DNA of 64,000 nucleotides from positions 186,001 to 250,000 of the forward strand of contig NZ_JACJUU010000003.1 of assembly GCF_014237865.1 (NCBI RefSeq), in the 5' to 3' direction. Both the position numbers and the translations under genes were made by a program. Position 1 is the first letter of the stretch; each line of letters opens with the position of its first letter. Source of the stretch: Pusillimonas minor. Lineage in GTDB: Bacteria; Pseudomonadota; Gammaproteobacteria; Burkholderiales; Burkholderiaceae_B. The notes under the pieces were generated by a model, which ran no database searches, had not been told where the DNA came from, and was given only the letters and a program-made list of their open reading frames with translations. Shown piece after piece: positions 36,233-46,200 of this stretch.

Positions 36233-37645
36233 TTACAGGCTGTAGTACATGTCGAATTCGACCGGATGCGAAGTCATGCGCAAGCGGGTGACTTCGGCCA
36301 TTTTCAGGTCGATATAGGCATCGAGCATGTCGTTGCTGAACACACCACCACGGGTCAGGAACTCGCGGTCGGCATCGAGTGCAGCCAAAGCTTCTTCCAG
36401 AGAGGCGCAAACGGTCGGGATTTTTGCGTCTTCTTCGGGCGGCAGGTCGTACAGATTCTTGTCGGCTGGGTCGCCGGGGTGAATCTTGTTCTGTACACCG
36501 TCCAGACCGGCCATCATGAGGGCCGAGAACGCCAGGTAGGGGTTGGCCAAAGGATCGGGGAAGCGCGCTTCGACACGACGGGCCTTGGGGCTGCCGACGT
36601 AAGGAATACGGATGGACGCCGAACGGTTACGGGCCGAGTAAGCCAACTTGACGGGCGCTTCGTAGTGCGGCACAAGGCGCTTGTACGAGTTGGTACCGGG
36701 GTTGGTGATGGCGTTAAGCGCACGTGCATGCTTGATGATGCCGCCGATGTAATACAGGGCGAATTCAGACAAACCAGCGTAACCGTTACCGGCAAACAGG
36801 TTTTGACCGTCTTTCCAGATGGACTGGTGAACGTGCATACCCGAACCGTTATCACCCACGATAGGCTTGGGCATGAATGTGGCTGTTTTACCGTAAACGT
36901 TGGCAACGTTATGGATGGTGTACTTCAAAATCTGGTTCCAGTCGGCGCGCTCGACCAGCGTGCTGAATTTGGTGCCGATTTCGAGCTGGCCGGGGCCGGC
37001 TACTTCGTGGTGGTGCACTTCAACGGGCACGCCTTGCTGTTCGAGCAGCAAGCACATTTCGGAGCGCATGTCGGCGAAAGAATCGACCGGGGGCACAGGC
37101 ACGTAACCGCCTTTGACGCTGGGGCGATGGCCCAGGTTACCGCCTTCAAGCTCAAGGCCGCGCGACCATGAACCTTCTTCAGACTTGATCTTGACGAAGC
37201 AACCGGACGCATCGTCGTTCCAGGTAATGCCGTCAAAAACGAAAAATTCGGGTTCGGGACCAAAGTAGGCGGTATCGCCCAGGCCGCTGGACTTAAGGTA
37301 GGCTTCGGCGCGCTTGGCCAGCGAGCGCGGGTCGCGGTCGTAACCTTTAAGGTCGGAAGGCTCGACGACATCGCAAGTCAGGATAAGGGTGTTTTCCTCG
37401 CGGAACGGATCCATGCGCGCCGATTTGGCATCGGGGATCAGCAGCATGTCGGAAGCTTCAATGCCCTTCCAGCCCGAAATAGAAGAACCGTCGAAAGCCT
37501 GACCGGCTTCGAGTTTTTCTTCATCGACCGTATGGGCGGGCACTGTCATGTGGTGCTCGCGACCAAGCGTGTCGGTAAAACGAAAGTCCACAAAGGCGAC
37601 TTCCTTGTCTGCAATGAACTTCACAACATCTTCTGGGGTGGACAT
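36233..37645 (-). CDS. glnA: Glutamine synthetase type I
   Basis: A 470-residue cytoplasmic enzyme making glutamine from glutamate, ammonia and ATP. Active-site regions are [55 protein letters not shown] and [11 protein letters not shown]. The adenylylation tyrosine lies in NLYDLPPEE near residue 397, so GlnE control is expected. The start at 37645 has an AGGAG site; the open frame upstream is not coding. A sigma-54 promoter and NtrC sites lie upstream. Confidence 0.97.
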   Translation of the reverse strand: MSTPEDVVKFIADKEVAFVDFRFTDTLGREHHMTVPAHTVDEEKLEAGQAFDGSSISGWKGIEASDMLLIPDAKSARMDPFREENTLILTCDVVEPSDLKGYDRDPRSLAKRAEAYLKSSGLGDTAYFGPEPEFFVFDGITWNDDASGCFVKIKSEEGSWSRGLELEGGNLGHRPSVKGGYVPVPPVDSFADMRSEMCLLLEQQGVPVEVHHHEVAGPGQLEIGTKFSTLVERADWNQILKYTIHNVANVYGKTATFMPKPIVGDNGSGMHVHQSIWKDGQNLFAGNGYAGLSEFALYYIGGIIKHARALNAITNPGTNSYKRLVPHYEAPVKLAYSARNRSASIRIPYVGSPKARRVEARFPDPLANPYLAFSALMMAGLDGVQNKIHPGDPADKNLYDLPPEEDAKIPTVCASLEEALAALDADREFLTRGGVFSNDMLDAYIDLKMAEVTRLRMTSHPVEFDMYYSL

Positions 37646-37699
37646 AAGAACTCCTGAGCAATTAGGGGTCAACAATTCGATACAGCGTACGCCTATACA

Positions 37700-37716
37700 A
37701 GCAATAAGCGTGCCAA
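37700..37716 (-). promoter_or_regulatory. Sigma-54 promoter of glnA
   Basis: On the minus strand TTGGCACGCTTATTGCT fits the -24/-12 consensus YTGGCACG-N4-TTGCW exactly. The start of transcription would be near 37690, about 45 bases before the glnA ATG. Confidence 0.93.
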
Positions 37717-37788
37717 CTTTTAAGTCGCCAAAATGGATGGGAAATGCACCACGGATAAATAAATTTGCCTGCTGCCGTGGCGACGAAT

Positions 37789-37822
37789 GAATCACATTGG
37801 TGCATACGCACTATTATGGTGC
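37789..37822. promoter_or_regulatory. NtrC enhancer sites upstream of glnA
   Basis: GCACTATTATGGTGC (37808-37822) is a near-perfect NtrC dyad. A weaker site, GAATCACATTGGTGC (37789-37803), has one perfect half. Their centres are 19 bp apart, two helical turns, as expected for cooperative NtrC dimers. They lie 105-125 bp upstream of the proposed start of transcription. Confidence 0.85.
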
Positions 37823-37854
37823 GTTTGACGGTGCGGTTGTACCGTTTTTACACA

Positions 37855-39099
37855 TTAATCCAAAAATTCGGATTGCAGGTCATTTAGAAACTGCCAGCCC
37901 AGCGCCGTGGCCTGAAAGCGTGTGGGGTCGTCGACCAGCAGGCCCTTGCGTACAGCGCGATCGACGGCCGGGCCAATGGCCGACACCGGCAAGCCGGTAC
38001 GTTCGGTAAATGTGGCGGCACTAACGCCGCTGCGCAGACGCAAGGCATTGAGCATGAACTCGAAAGGCAAGTCTTGCGCGGGTACGACGTCGTCTTGCGC
38101 CAAATGACTGCCATCGCGCTGGTGCACCTGCGTCATCCAGCTGGCCGGGTTTTTCAGGCGGGCCTGCCGGATAATGCGATCGTGAAACGAGAGCTTGCCG
38201 TGGGCGCCCGGGCCAATGCCTAAATAATCGCCAAATTCCCAGTAGTTAAGGTTATGCAGACAGCGCTTGCCCGGGTGGGCATATGCCGATACCTCGTAGC
38301 GCTCGTACCCGGCCGCTGACAATGTGGCAGCGACCTGATCTTGCATGATCGCCGCGTCGTCGTCAGACGGGACATTGGGCGGGTACTTGGCAAATACCGT
38401 ATTAGGTTCAAGCGTGAGGTTGTACAGCGACAAATGCTCGGTGCCGAACGTCAGCGCCTCAGTCAGGTCGACATCGCACTGGGCCAGAGTTTGGTCGGGC
38501 AACGCAAACATCAGGTCTAAATTAACCCGGGGTACGGCCGCTTGCGCCATGGCGATGGCAGCGCGCGCCTGGTCGGCATCGTGAATACGCCCTAACTGCT
38601 TCAGGGCTGCATTATTAAAGCTTTGAATACCCAGCGAGATACGGCTGACGCCGCTCGCGGCAAAATCGCGAAAACGACCTGCTTCGGCCGTGCCGGGGTT
38701 GGCTTCTAATGTAATTTCGGCGCCGGGCAAAACGGTAAGACAGGCGCGAAACATAGCCAACATTTGGTCAAGCGCTTTTGCCGACAGCAGGCTGGGCGTA
38801 CCACCGCCAATAAATATCGACACAACCGGGCGGCCCCAAATCAAGGGTAGCGTCTGTTCCAGGTCGGCCTGCAAGGCCGAAAGGTATTCGGCTTCGGGAA
38901 GCTCGCCTTTAAGCTCGTGCGAATTGAAGTCGCAATAAGGGCATTTGCGCACGCACCAGGGCACATGAACATACAGTGATAGCGGGGGCAAGCTGGTTAG
39001 TGCAATGCCGCTACCTGCCGACAACGTGGACCCAGCTGGCACGGCGTTGGCAAAGCTACCCGACGAGTTTGCCGGCTGTATGGGAATAATGGTGCGCAT
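37855..39099 (-). CDS. hemW: Radical-SAM haem chaperone HemW
   Basis: A 414-residue radical-SAM protein. The 4Fe-4S motif is CVRKCPYC (C-x3-C-x2-C, residues about 49-56), followed by IFIGGGTPSLL. It lacks the longer N-terminal features of HemN, and its place beside rdgB and rph is typical of HemW, which delivers haem in studied bacteria. The first 35 residues (Ser/Ala/Gly-rich) look like an extension; an internal start is possible. Its 3' end adjoins the glnA control region. Confidence 0.9.
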   Translation of the reverse strand: MRTIIPIQPANSSGSFANAVPAGSTLSAGSGIALTSLPPLSLYVHVPWCVRKCPYCDFNSHELKGELPEAEYLSALQADLEQTLPLIWGRPVVSIFIGGGTPSLLSAKALDQMLAMFRACLTVLPGAEITLEANPGTAEAGRFRDFAASGVSRISLGIQSFNNAALKQLGRIHDADQARAAIAMAQAAVPRVNLDLMFALPDQTLAQCDVDLTEALTFGTEHLSLYNLTLEPNTVFAKYPPNVPSDDDAAIMQDQVAATLSAAGYERYEVSAYAHPGKRCLHNLNYWEFGDYLGIGPGAHGKLSFHDRIIRQARLKNPASWMTQVHQRDGSHLAQDDVVPAQDLPFEFMLNALRLRSGVSAATFTERTGLPVSAIGPAVDRAVRKGLLVDDPTRFQATALGWQFLNDLQSEFLD

Positions 39100-39104
39100 A
39101 AAAA

Positions 39105-39710
39105 TTACTGCCCGAGCCGATTAGCCAACCGGGGCAACAATTGCTGTAAAGCCTGCCCGCGGTGACTGGCACGGTTCTTTTCTTGCGCCGACAGCTCGGC
39201 CGCGGTTTTACCCAATGTCGGCAAATAGAAATGAGGGTCGTAACCGAAGCCATTGCCGCCTTTTGGCGCGTCGATGATTTCGCCTGGCCAAACGCCTTCA
39301 GCAATAATGGGTTGAGGGTCGCTGGCCGAACTAACGTATACCAACACTGCCACATACCGCGCCTTACGGTTGCTTTGCCCGGCCAGCCGGCTGACCAGAT
39401 ACTGATTATTAGCGGCGTCTGATTTTTCAAAGCCGTTCAGCGCGGCAAAACGCGCCGAATACACACCCGGCGCGCCGCCCAGCGCGTCTACACACAGGCC
39501 CGAATCGTCGGCCAAAGCCGGCAAGCCGGTTAGTTTGCTGGCATGCCGGGCTTTGGCCAAGGCGTTTTCGACAAACGTACCAAAAGGCTCGTCGGCTTCG
39601 GGTACGCCAAGTTCACCTTGGGGCACCATCTGAATTCCCGCAGGCGCGAGGATTTCAGAGAACTCTTTGAGCTTGCCGGCGTTGTTCGAGGCCAATACAA
39701 CTTTTTGCAT
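39105..39710 (-). CDS. rdgB: RdgB/HAM1 non-canonical purine NTP pyrophosphatase
   Basis: A 201-residue enzyme that removes ITP, dITP and XTP from nucleotide pools. Signatures are VVLASNNAGKLKEFSEIL, ALADDSGLCVDALGGAPGVYSAR and FGYDPHFYLPTLGKTAAELS. The conserved start MQKVVLASNN at 39710 was chosen over a longer frame that overlaps rph. Co-directional with rph and hemW. Confidence 0.95.
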   Translation of the reverse strand: MQKVVLASNNAGKLKEFSEILAPAGIQMVPQGELGVPEADEPFGTFVENALAKARHASKLTGLPALADDSGLCVDALGGAPGVYSARFAALNGFEKSDAANNQYLVSRLAGQSNRKARYVAVLVYVSSASDPQPIIAEGVWPGEIIDAPKGGNGFGYDPHFYLPTLGKTAAELSAQEKNRASHRGQALQQLLPRLANRLGQ

Positions 39711-39714
39711 GTCT

Positions 39715-40464
39715 TTACCCTTTTGACTGGGCCAAGTCGAGCGCCTGCTGCTGAAACTTGACCAATTGCGCAACACCCACAGTGGCCAAGTCGAGCAGGC
39801 CATCGAGCGTTGGGCGATCGAAGGTTTCGCCTTCTGCCGTGCCCTGCACTTCGACAAATTGCCCTTTGCCGGTCATGACAATATTCATGTCGGCGTCGCA
39901 CCCCGAGTCCTCAAGGTAATCGAGGTCAAGCACCGGGCGACCGTTGACCAAACCCACCGACACAGCGGCTACGTGATCTTTGATGGGGTTGCGCTGGACC
40001 AGGCCGTTATTAAGCAAGGTACGTACCGCCAGAGCCGCAGCCACCCACGCGCCGGTAATGCTGGCGCAACGTGTGCCCCCGTCGGCTTGCAAAACGTCGC
40101 AATCCAGGTGCAAGGTGCGTTCGCCCAAGGCTTCCAAGTCGAACACGGCGCGCAGGCTGCGGCCGATAAGGCGCTGAATTTCTTGAGTGCGGCCGCTTTG
40201 TTTGCCCCGCGCGGCTTCGCGATCGGAACGGGTGTGCGTGGAGCGCGGTAACATACCGTATTCGGCGGTAACCCAACCTTGACCCTGGCCTTTTAAAAAG
40301 GGCGGTACTTTTTCAAGAACGCTGGCGTTGCACAAGACATGCGTGTCGCCGGCCTTAATAAGCACCGAGCCTTCAGCATGGCGCGTGAAACCGGTAACGA
40401 TAGACAATGGGCGCAGAGCATTAACCTCGCGACCCGACGGGCGAGCGGCTTGAGTGACGGACAA
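39715..40464 (-). CDS. rph: Ribonuclease PH
   Basis: A 249-residue phosphorolytic 3'-5' exoribonuclease that trims tRNA 3' ends. Family blocks are [84 protein letters not shown] and [35 protein letters not shown] longer frame exists, but TTG at 40464 follows AAGGAA and gives the usual N-terminus. It starts the rph-rdgB-hemW operon, divergent from yicC. Confidence 0.93.
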   Translation of the reverse strand: MSVTQAARPSGREVNALRPLSIVTGFTRHAEGSVLIKAGDTHVLCNASVLEKVPPFLKGQGQGWVTAEYGMLPRSTHTRSDREAARGKQSGRTQEIQRLIGRSLRAVFDLEALGERTLHLDCDVLQADGGTRCASITGAWVAAALAVRTLLNNGLVQRNPIKDHVAAVSVGLVNGRPVLDLDYLEDSGCDADMNIVMTGKGQFVEVQGTAEGETFDRPTLDGLLDLATVGVAQLVKFQQQALDLAQSKG

Positions 40465-40598
40465 AAGTGTATTCCTTTGAAGTTGGGCATTGCGGGCCGG
40501 CAACGGCACAGCACGGCAACGACCCGGGCAGACACAGAAGAAGCGTCAATGTTAAAGCATTTCAGCGCACGCCACGAACCACAACACAGGATACTTTC

Positions 40599-41543
40599 AT
40601 GACTATTCGCAGTATGACCGCCTTCGGCAATGCCCGCACCGAAGGCCCCGATGGGCTGGCCTCTTTAGAGGTGCGCAGCGTTAACAGCCGCTATCTGGAC
40701 GTGACGTTCCGGATGCCGGACGATTTGCGCTTTGCCGAAGGTGCCCTGCGCGAACGACTGTCGCAACAACTGACGCGTGGCAAGGTTGAGGTGCGGCTGT
40801 CGTATACCCGTACCCGCAGCGAAACGGCCAAGGCACTGGATACAAGCTATTTGCAGACGGTGGCCGAACAACTGGCGCAAGCCCGCGCAGTTTTGCCCGA
40901 AACACCCTCGCCTGCCCTGGCTGAACTGATCAAAGGCTCCGGTGCTGGCGACGCCGAAGGTTTTGACCCCGAAGTATGGACACAGCTGTCGGTACAGGCG
41001 CTAGAAGCCGCGCTGGCAGACATGCAGGCCAACCGCGAACGCGAAGGTGCACGATTGGCGCAAATGATGCTTGATTGCGCGGCCTCGATTAACGACATTG
41101 TGGCCGAGGTTGAAACCGCCCTGCCCCAAATGCTGTCCGACCACAAGTCCAAACTGGCCGCGCGTCTGCGCGAGGCGCTTGAAGCGGCAAACCCAGGCGG
41201 CTTTGCGCAGATTTCAGGCGCCGAATTGTCGGCTCGCATCGCCCAAGAGACATCATTGTTTTCGCTGCGGGTAGATGTCGCCGAAGAGCTGTCTCGGCTG
41301 AAATCGCATCTGCACGAGCTGTCGCATGTATTGACGACCGGCGAGGCCAAAGCCGCGGGAACTGGCAAAGGTAAAAGCCCGGGCGGCAGCGTAGGCAAGC
41401 GGCTGGACTTCCTGTTCCAGGAGATGAACCGCGAAGCCAATACGCTGGGGTCAAAGGCAGCAGGTATTGAAGTAACGCGCGCGGCGATTGACTTGAAGTT
41501 GTTGATTGAGCAGATGCGGGAGCAGGCGCAGAACATCGAATGA
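40599..41543 (+). CDS. yicC: YicC-family endoribonuclease
   Basis: A 314-residue protein starting MTIRSMTAFGNA, with the family end SKAAGIEVTRAAIDLKLLIEQMREQAQNIE. E. coli YicC cleaves RNA and affects the small RNA RyhB. The start at 40599 follows AGGA. The gene is intact to its final codon; the integrase begins 175 bases downstream, so its 3' end is the edge of the conserved chromosome. Confidence 0.94.
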   Translation: MTIRSMTAFGNARTEGPDGLASLEVRSVNSRYLDVTFRMPDDLRFAEGALRERLSQQLTRGKVEVRLSYTRTRSETAKALDTSYLQTVAEQLAQARAVLPETPSPALAELIKGSGAGDAEGFDPEVWTQLSVQALEAALADMQANREREGARLAQMMLDCAASINDIVAEVETALPQMLSDHKSKLAARLREALEAANPGGFAQISGAELSARIAQETSLFSLRVDVAEELSRLKSHLHELSHVLTTGEAKAAGTGKGKSPGGSVGKRLDFLFQEMNREANTLGSKAAGIEVTRAAIDLKLLIEQMREQAQNIE

Positions 41544-41623
41544 TGTTTATTGAGGTCAACCGAAGTCAATTTCCTCATTAAAATCAATATTTTTAGAAGA
41601 AACGAACTCCATGCAACTCAACT

Positions 41624-41704
41624 GGTACCCACCACTATCAACAAAAAATCGGTGGGTATAATGGGGGGTACATCGCTGATCTCGCCAAGGATTGTGGTGG
41701 GTAC
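41624..41704. repeat. GGTGGGTAC repeats in front of the integrase
   Basis: Four copies of a GGTGGGTAC-like word occur within 81 bases: inverted GGTACCCACC (41624-41633), GGTGGGTA (41651-41658), GGGGGGTAC (41663-41671) and GGTGGGTAC (41696-41704). Their place just upstream of a P4-type integrase suggests arm-type integrase or excisionase sites, or an operator. Confidence 0.6.
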
Positions 41705-41718
41705 ATTTGGAGTGCGTT

Positions 41719-42927
41719 ATGGCAGAACTTACAAGTAAGGCCGTCAGTGCATAAATCCGGGGGGAACCTGGACGCTTCGCTGATGGCAACGGCCTTTACC
41801 TCGTCGTACCTAAAAGAGGTCGTGCGCATTGGATGTTGCGTTACACATCCAACGCCAAGCGCAAAGAAATGACGCTGGGCAAGGTAGAGGACCTATCGCT
41901 CGCAGACGCTCGCATAAAAGCCGCCTTGCAAATGAAGCAGCTACGCGAAGGTCTGGACCTCCTTGTTGCCAAGAGAAGAGCCGAGAACGGCTCAATTATC
42001 TGCGTAGATGACCTTTTCAACGACTGGCATGAAGGCAATGTCAAACGCCTGAAACACCACCACATTCCCTTTCGCGTTTACACGAAAGAAATCGCCCCTG
42101 TGATTGGGCAGATGAAGCCAGCGGCGGTTACCGGGCGCGACATCAGGCAGGTCTTGCGGAACATTGCAGACAGCAATAGGCCAGCGGTTGCCAACGATGC
42201 TTTGATGTACTGTAAGCAGCTGTTTAACCATGGCATCAAGCTGGACATCATCTCCTACAACCCTGCTTTCGCTTTCTCCGTGAATGATGCTGGCGGCATA
42301 GAAAAGAGCCGAGACAGAGCCCTCACAACCGACGAGCTTGCCTTCATCTTTAAGAAATTCAGGGAAGAATCAGATAGCTTCACCCGAGACAACTATTTGG
42401 CCTGTGCGCTTTTGGTCTTGCTGGGAGTCCGAAAAGGCGAGCTGACCGAAGCGCGGTGGAGTGAGTTCGATCTGGAAGAAAAGGTCTGGTACTTACCCCA
42501 GGAACGCAGTAAGTCCCGTGTAGCCATTGACATTCCCCTACCCGATTTGGCTATTCAATGGCTAAACGAACTCAAGGTGCGCGCCTTTGGCTCTGATTAT
42601 GTTTTCCCAAACAGACGAGCGAGCAAAGCGCCCCACATGGGCTCGGACACCCTGAATCGGGCGATATCCAAACTGTTTGGCCGGGAGCCAGGCAGAGCCG
42701 TACAACCCGAAAACAAAATGGGGGATCTTGAGCACTTCACTGTCCATGACCTCCGACGTACTTGTCGGAGCCTACTGGCATCGCTCGGTGTTCCCGGGCA
42801 TGTGGCCGAACGCTGCCTTAATCATTCGATCAAAGGCGTAGAAGGAATCTATAACCGGCACGACTACTTCGATGAACGAAGGGAAGCCTTGGAGCTGTTG
42901 GCCGCAAAGCTTGCGCCGTTGATATAA
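41719..42927 (+). pseudogene. P4-type tyrosine integrase with premature stop at codon 12
   Basis: The original gene starts at ATG 41719, six bases after GGAG. It reads MAELTSKAVSA, TAA (41752-41754), then IRGEPGRFADGNGLYLVVPKRGRAHWMLRY, all in one frame, which is the typical DUF4102 N-terminal domain of P4-like integrases. The remaining frame from ATG 41833 (364 residues) carries the SAM-like core-binding domain and the full catalytic domain: Arg in LLGVRKGELTEARW, HDLRRTCRS, and the tyrosine in GIYNRHDYF. If translation restarts at 41833 the protein lacks about 38 N-terminal residues, including arm-site-binding sequence. The element may be locked in place unless the stop is suppressed or helped in trans. 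Confidence 0.8.
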
Positions 42928-43200
42928 CGGTTTGTTTGAACGAGACTTGTCTAGCGATCATTAACCGTGTGCGATAATGAGACGCATTTATCTAACCGCT
43001 AGCTTTCTGACGGAGCCTCTTCATCCACGCGCGCCAACCATTTTCCCAGGAAAAGCACCCCGCCCACTGAATGTTTGCGAGCAAGCGCAAGTTCGTACCG
43101 CGATCCCTGATGCCGCGGCTGCCTGCCCGCGAGATCTGGTGAAGCGGCATGGGTGAACGAGGCATAATGAACACTGGGGCTGCCTAATATGCCTTTTCCA
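42928..43200. other. Gap between integrase and helicase genes, no supported gene
   Basis: This 273-base gap between convergent genes holds short frames on the minus strand (for example 43235-42999), but none has a ribosome site or a recognisable family. No clear terminator was found. Confidence 0.5.
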
Positions 43201-46200
43201 TCAGGCGCGGCCCAGTATGAGATTGATGTTGGCAAGTATTGCGTTTAGATCCAAACCAATGCCTTCGCGCTCCTCGGTTACCAGCAGCGTGCCAGCTCTG
43301 TCATCATCTTTCGTGGGCTCCGTAGGCGGAAAAATCTTTGCTCTGCGATAGGCCGCTTCCTTGCGTTCCCAACGCTTCTTGTACTCACCATCTGAGAGCA
43401 TACCGTTGTGCTCCCAGTACCAGACTGTGCCGTCGTCCTCGTCTCGGATGGTGAAGTCTGGCAAGCGTTCAATACCGTCCAAGATCAGCGGCTGCTCGTA
43501 CTGGTACTTGATGCCGGCGGCCTTGAGCTTGTCTGCGATGATCCACTCGGACTTTGAGCGAACCAGGTCGCCGTTCTCCGTCAGGTAGATCAGCTTCTCG
43601 TCCAGGAAGACCGACTTGTTTCGAACCTTGATTTCCACCGGCGAAGAAGGCACGAATAGGTTCGTCATCCGTCTGTTGATCTCTGACGCAGCCTCTTGGC
43701 TGAAGTGCAACAGATCCCTGAAGTCCCCTTGATGCAGAATGACGATCTTGTCCCTCTGGCGTGTCAGCGCGGTGTAGAGCATCTCCCGGGTCAAATTTCG
43801 GCACGGGTTTGGGATTACTACGAAAGTCTTGCCGAACTCGCTGCCCTGTGTTTTGTGAACCGTCAGGGCATACGCCAGCTCAAGGGGCGGCGTGCTTTCC
43901 TGGGAGTCAAACTCCCAGGGCCTGTACTTGTAGGCAAAGCCGGGCTGCGAGGCCAACTCAACTTCGACTTCATACGGCGACCAGTTCCTCGCCTTGGTCT
44001 TGCGGTGCCCCGTAACGATACCGATATCGCCATTCGCGACGTATGCATCCTCCTTTTCCGGGTAGGTGTCACGCCCACTCTTATTGATGACGTTGATCAC
44101 CTTATCGCCATAGATGATTCCCTCTGGCCCAGCGGGGCTCGGAATCTTCTTCGTCCAGCCCGTTTGAGCGGCCATCTTCAGGAACGACTTCCTGAACTGC
44201 TGCTGTAGCGCGCGGTTGATGGCGCTGACACCCGCCTGGTACTGCTTGATCGGCGAGAGGATCTGCCACGCCTCCGCCTTCGTAGAAGCGCCCGCGCGAT
44301 CTTTGTACTGAGTGTTGAACCACACCGTTGAGCGACCTTCGAACTCCGAACTAACACCCCCCAGAGACTCCTCGAAGGTCACTTCGTCAGTGATCGACTT
44401 CAGCTTCAACTCGGTTTGAAGCTCGTCTAGCAGCAACGCTTGAAGCTGGTCTGGCTTGTTCCACCGAACCAGTTTCACAAAGTTCGACTTTCCGGACGCA
44501 ACGGTCTCCCAAATTTCGTCGGCACCGGCATCCAGTGGTCGACCGCTGAAGGCCTGCGCGAGCAGCACGTCTTCACGCACGACGCCCTCGTCGGCGCCTT
44601 GACGCATCGTGACGGTCAGCTCCGCGAAGCTGCCGGCCACTCTGGTACGCAGGCTGTCTATGTTGTGCGGCTTCAAGAAATTCACGATGTCCACGTACGG
44701 CCGGCCCGCACCGATGGGTGGGAGCTGCTTGGGATCGCCAACTAACACCAGCCTGTCCACACCCTCCACTGCATCCAACAACGCCGCGAGTTGTTCCTCC
44801 GTCAGCATGGAGCATTCGTCAATGATGACAGTAGCGTGCATGGCCGATCGGTCGGCGTCATCATTGACGTAGTAGCGCCCAGTCTTGGCGTCGTAGCGGT
44901 CGAGTCGGTTCAAGAACTGCGCAACGGTCTTTCCTTGGCCACTCATGCCGCTCGCCTGCTCCAGTCTGACACGCGCTTTGCCAGTCGGCGCAAGCAGCAG
45001 GACGCCTTTTTTGTTCACGCTGTCGATGCTGCACAACGCCTTCAACAAGGTGCTCTTGCCTGTTCCAGCAGCCCCCATGAGAACAGAGATGCCAGACTTG
45101 AAGAGCACCTCCAGGGCTGCCGACTTTTCCTTCCGAGCTGCTAGATCACGGGCACTCGGTTTCGTCTTGGGAGTTCTATTGTCATTCGTCGCATCAATGG
45201 CCGCATCTACAAGTGCAGACCAGTTGTGCTCCCCAGAATTTGCCTTGCGGTTCTGGCGCTTGGTGATCTTGGACCTGATCAGGGTCGAGGTCTCAACGTA
45301 GCGATCCAACTGGAATGCCTTGAGCCCGTCCTTGACCTGGATGGTTGCGATCATGGAAGTCAGACAATCTTCCATGATCTCGAGCGTGTCCATGTCCAGA
45401 GGACAGTCGGGTTGCAGCGCGCGGTCTCGAATCCTCTGAATCACCCACGTCGCCATCAGGTAAGTGTGCCCTTCGGTGCGAGCGGCCTCTTCCAGCGTCA
45501 GCAACATGGCCGCGCGCACCCTGCGCGCGTCAATGGCTTCGCGCACAAGGCTGGGTTTCGGTAATGGGAACAAGGCGCGGATAGACTCCGGTGGAAACAC
45601 GCCCCGGTCGACGATCTCAAAAGCTACGGGATCAACTTGCAGCCTATCGTCCTCGTAGATCAGGTATGGGTTGGACAGAATTGCTGCGTCGCTCAGATTG
45701 ACGCCAGCCTTCTCGCGCTCAGTGGGCTGGTACCAACGCAAGGCTTGCGCATCACTAAGGTTAAACCTGGCTATCAGCACCAACAGCGCGCGGCGCTCTG
45801 CGGGCAACTTCTCCCACTTCTTGCGCAAGGTGTCGCCTATGCCATCGCGCAGGTAGCTCGGCAGGCTGTCAGGCTTCTTGAGCACGTCAGCTAACGCAGG
45901 CCACGGATCGAGCTTTTCGTCGCCTTGACTGGACAGGTACCAAGCCAACAAGTTGCCATGTGGGAAGCCGAAGGCGTTCAGTGCGGCCCCCAGACCGGGG
46001 AAGGCACCACGCACTTCCCACAGCCGGTTCAGTTCCCGATCGATCCAAGCCAGATGCTCGGACCATGGCTCATCAGCCAGATACTGACGCATCGCCTTGA
46101 TGGCCTTCTCAATGGCCAGCAGGGAGGCGATGGCACCGTCATGCGCGAGATGCTCCGTTCCGTAGGAATAGCTCCCAAAATACTCATCCGGCGCAAATGC

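Noticed and set aside
41543-41719. tRNA or tmRNA gene as attachment site at the island edge
   Set aside because: No cloverleaf-forming sequence or CCA end was found in the gap.
42999-43235. 78-codon minus-strand frame beside the integrase
   Set aside because: No ribosome site, no family, and it overlaps the end of the helicase gene.
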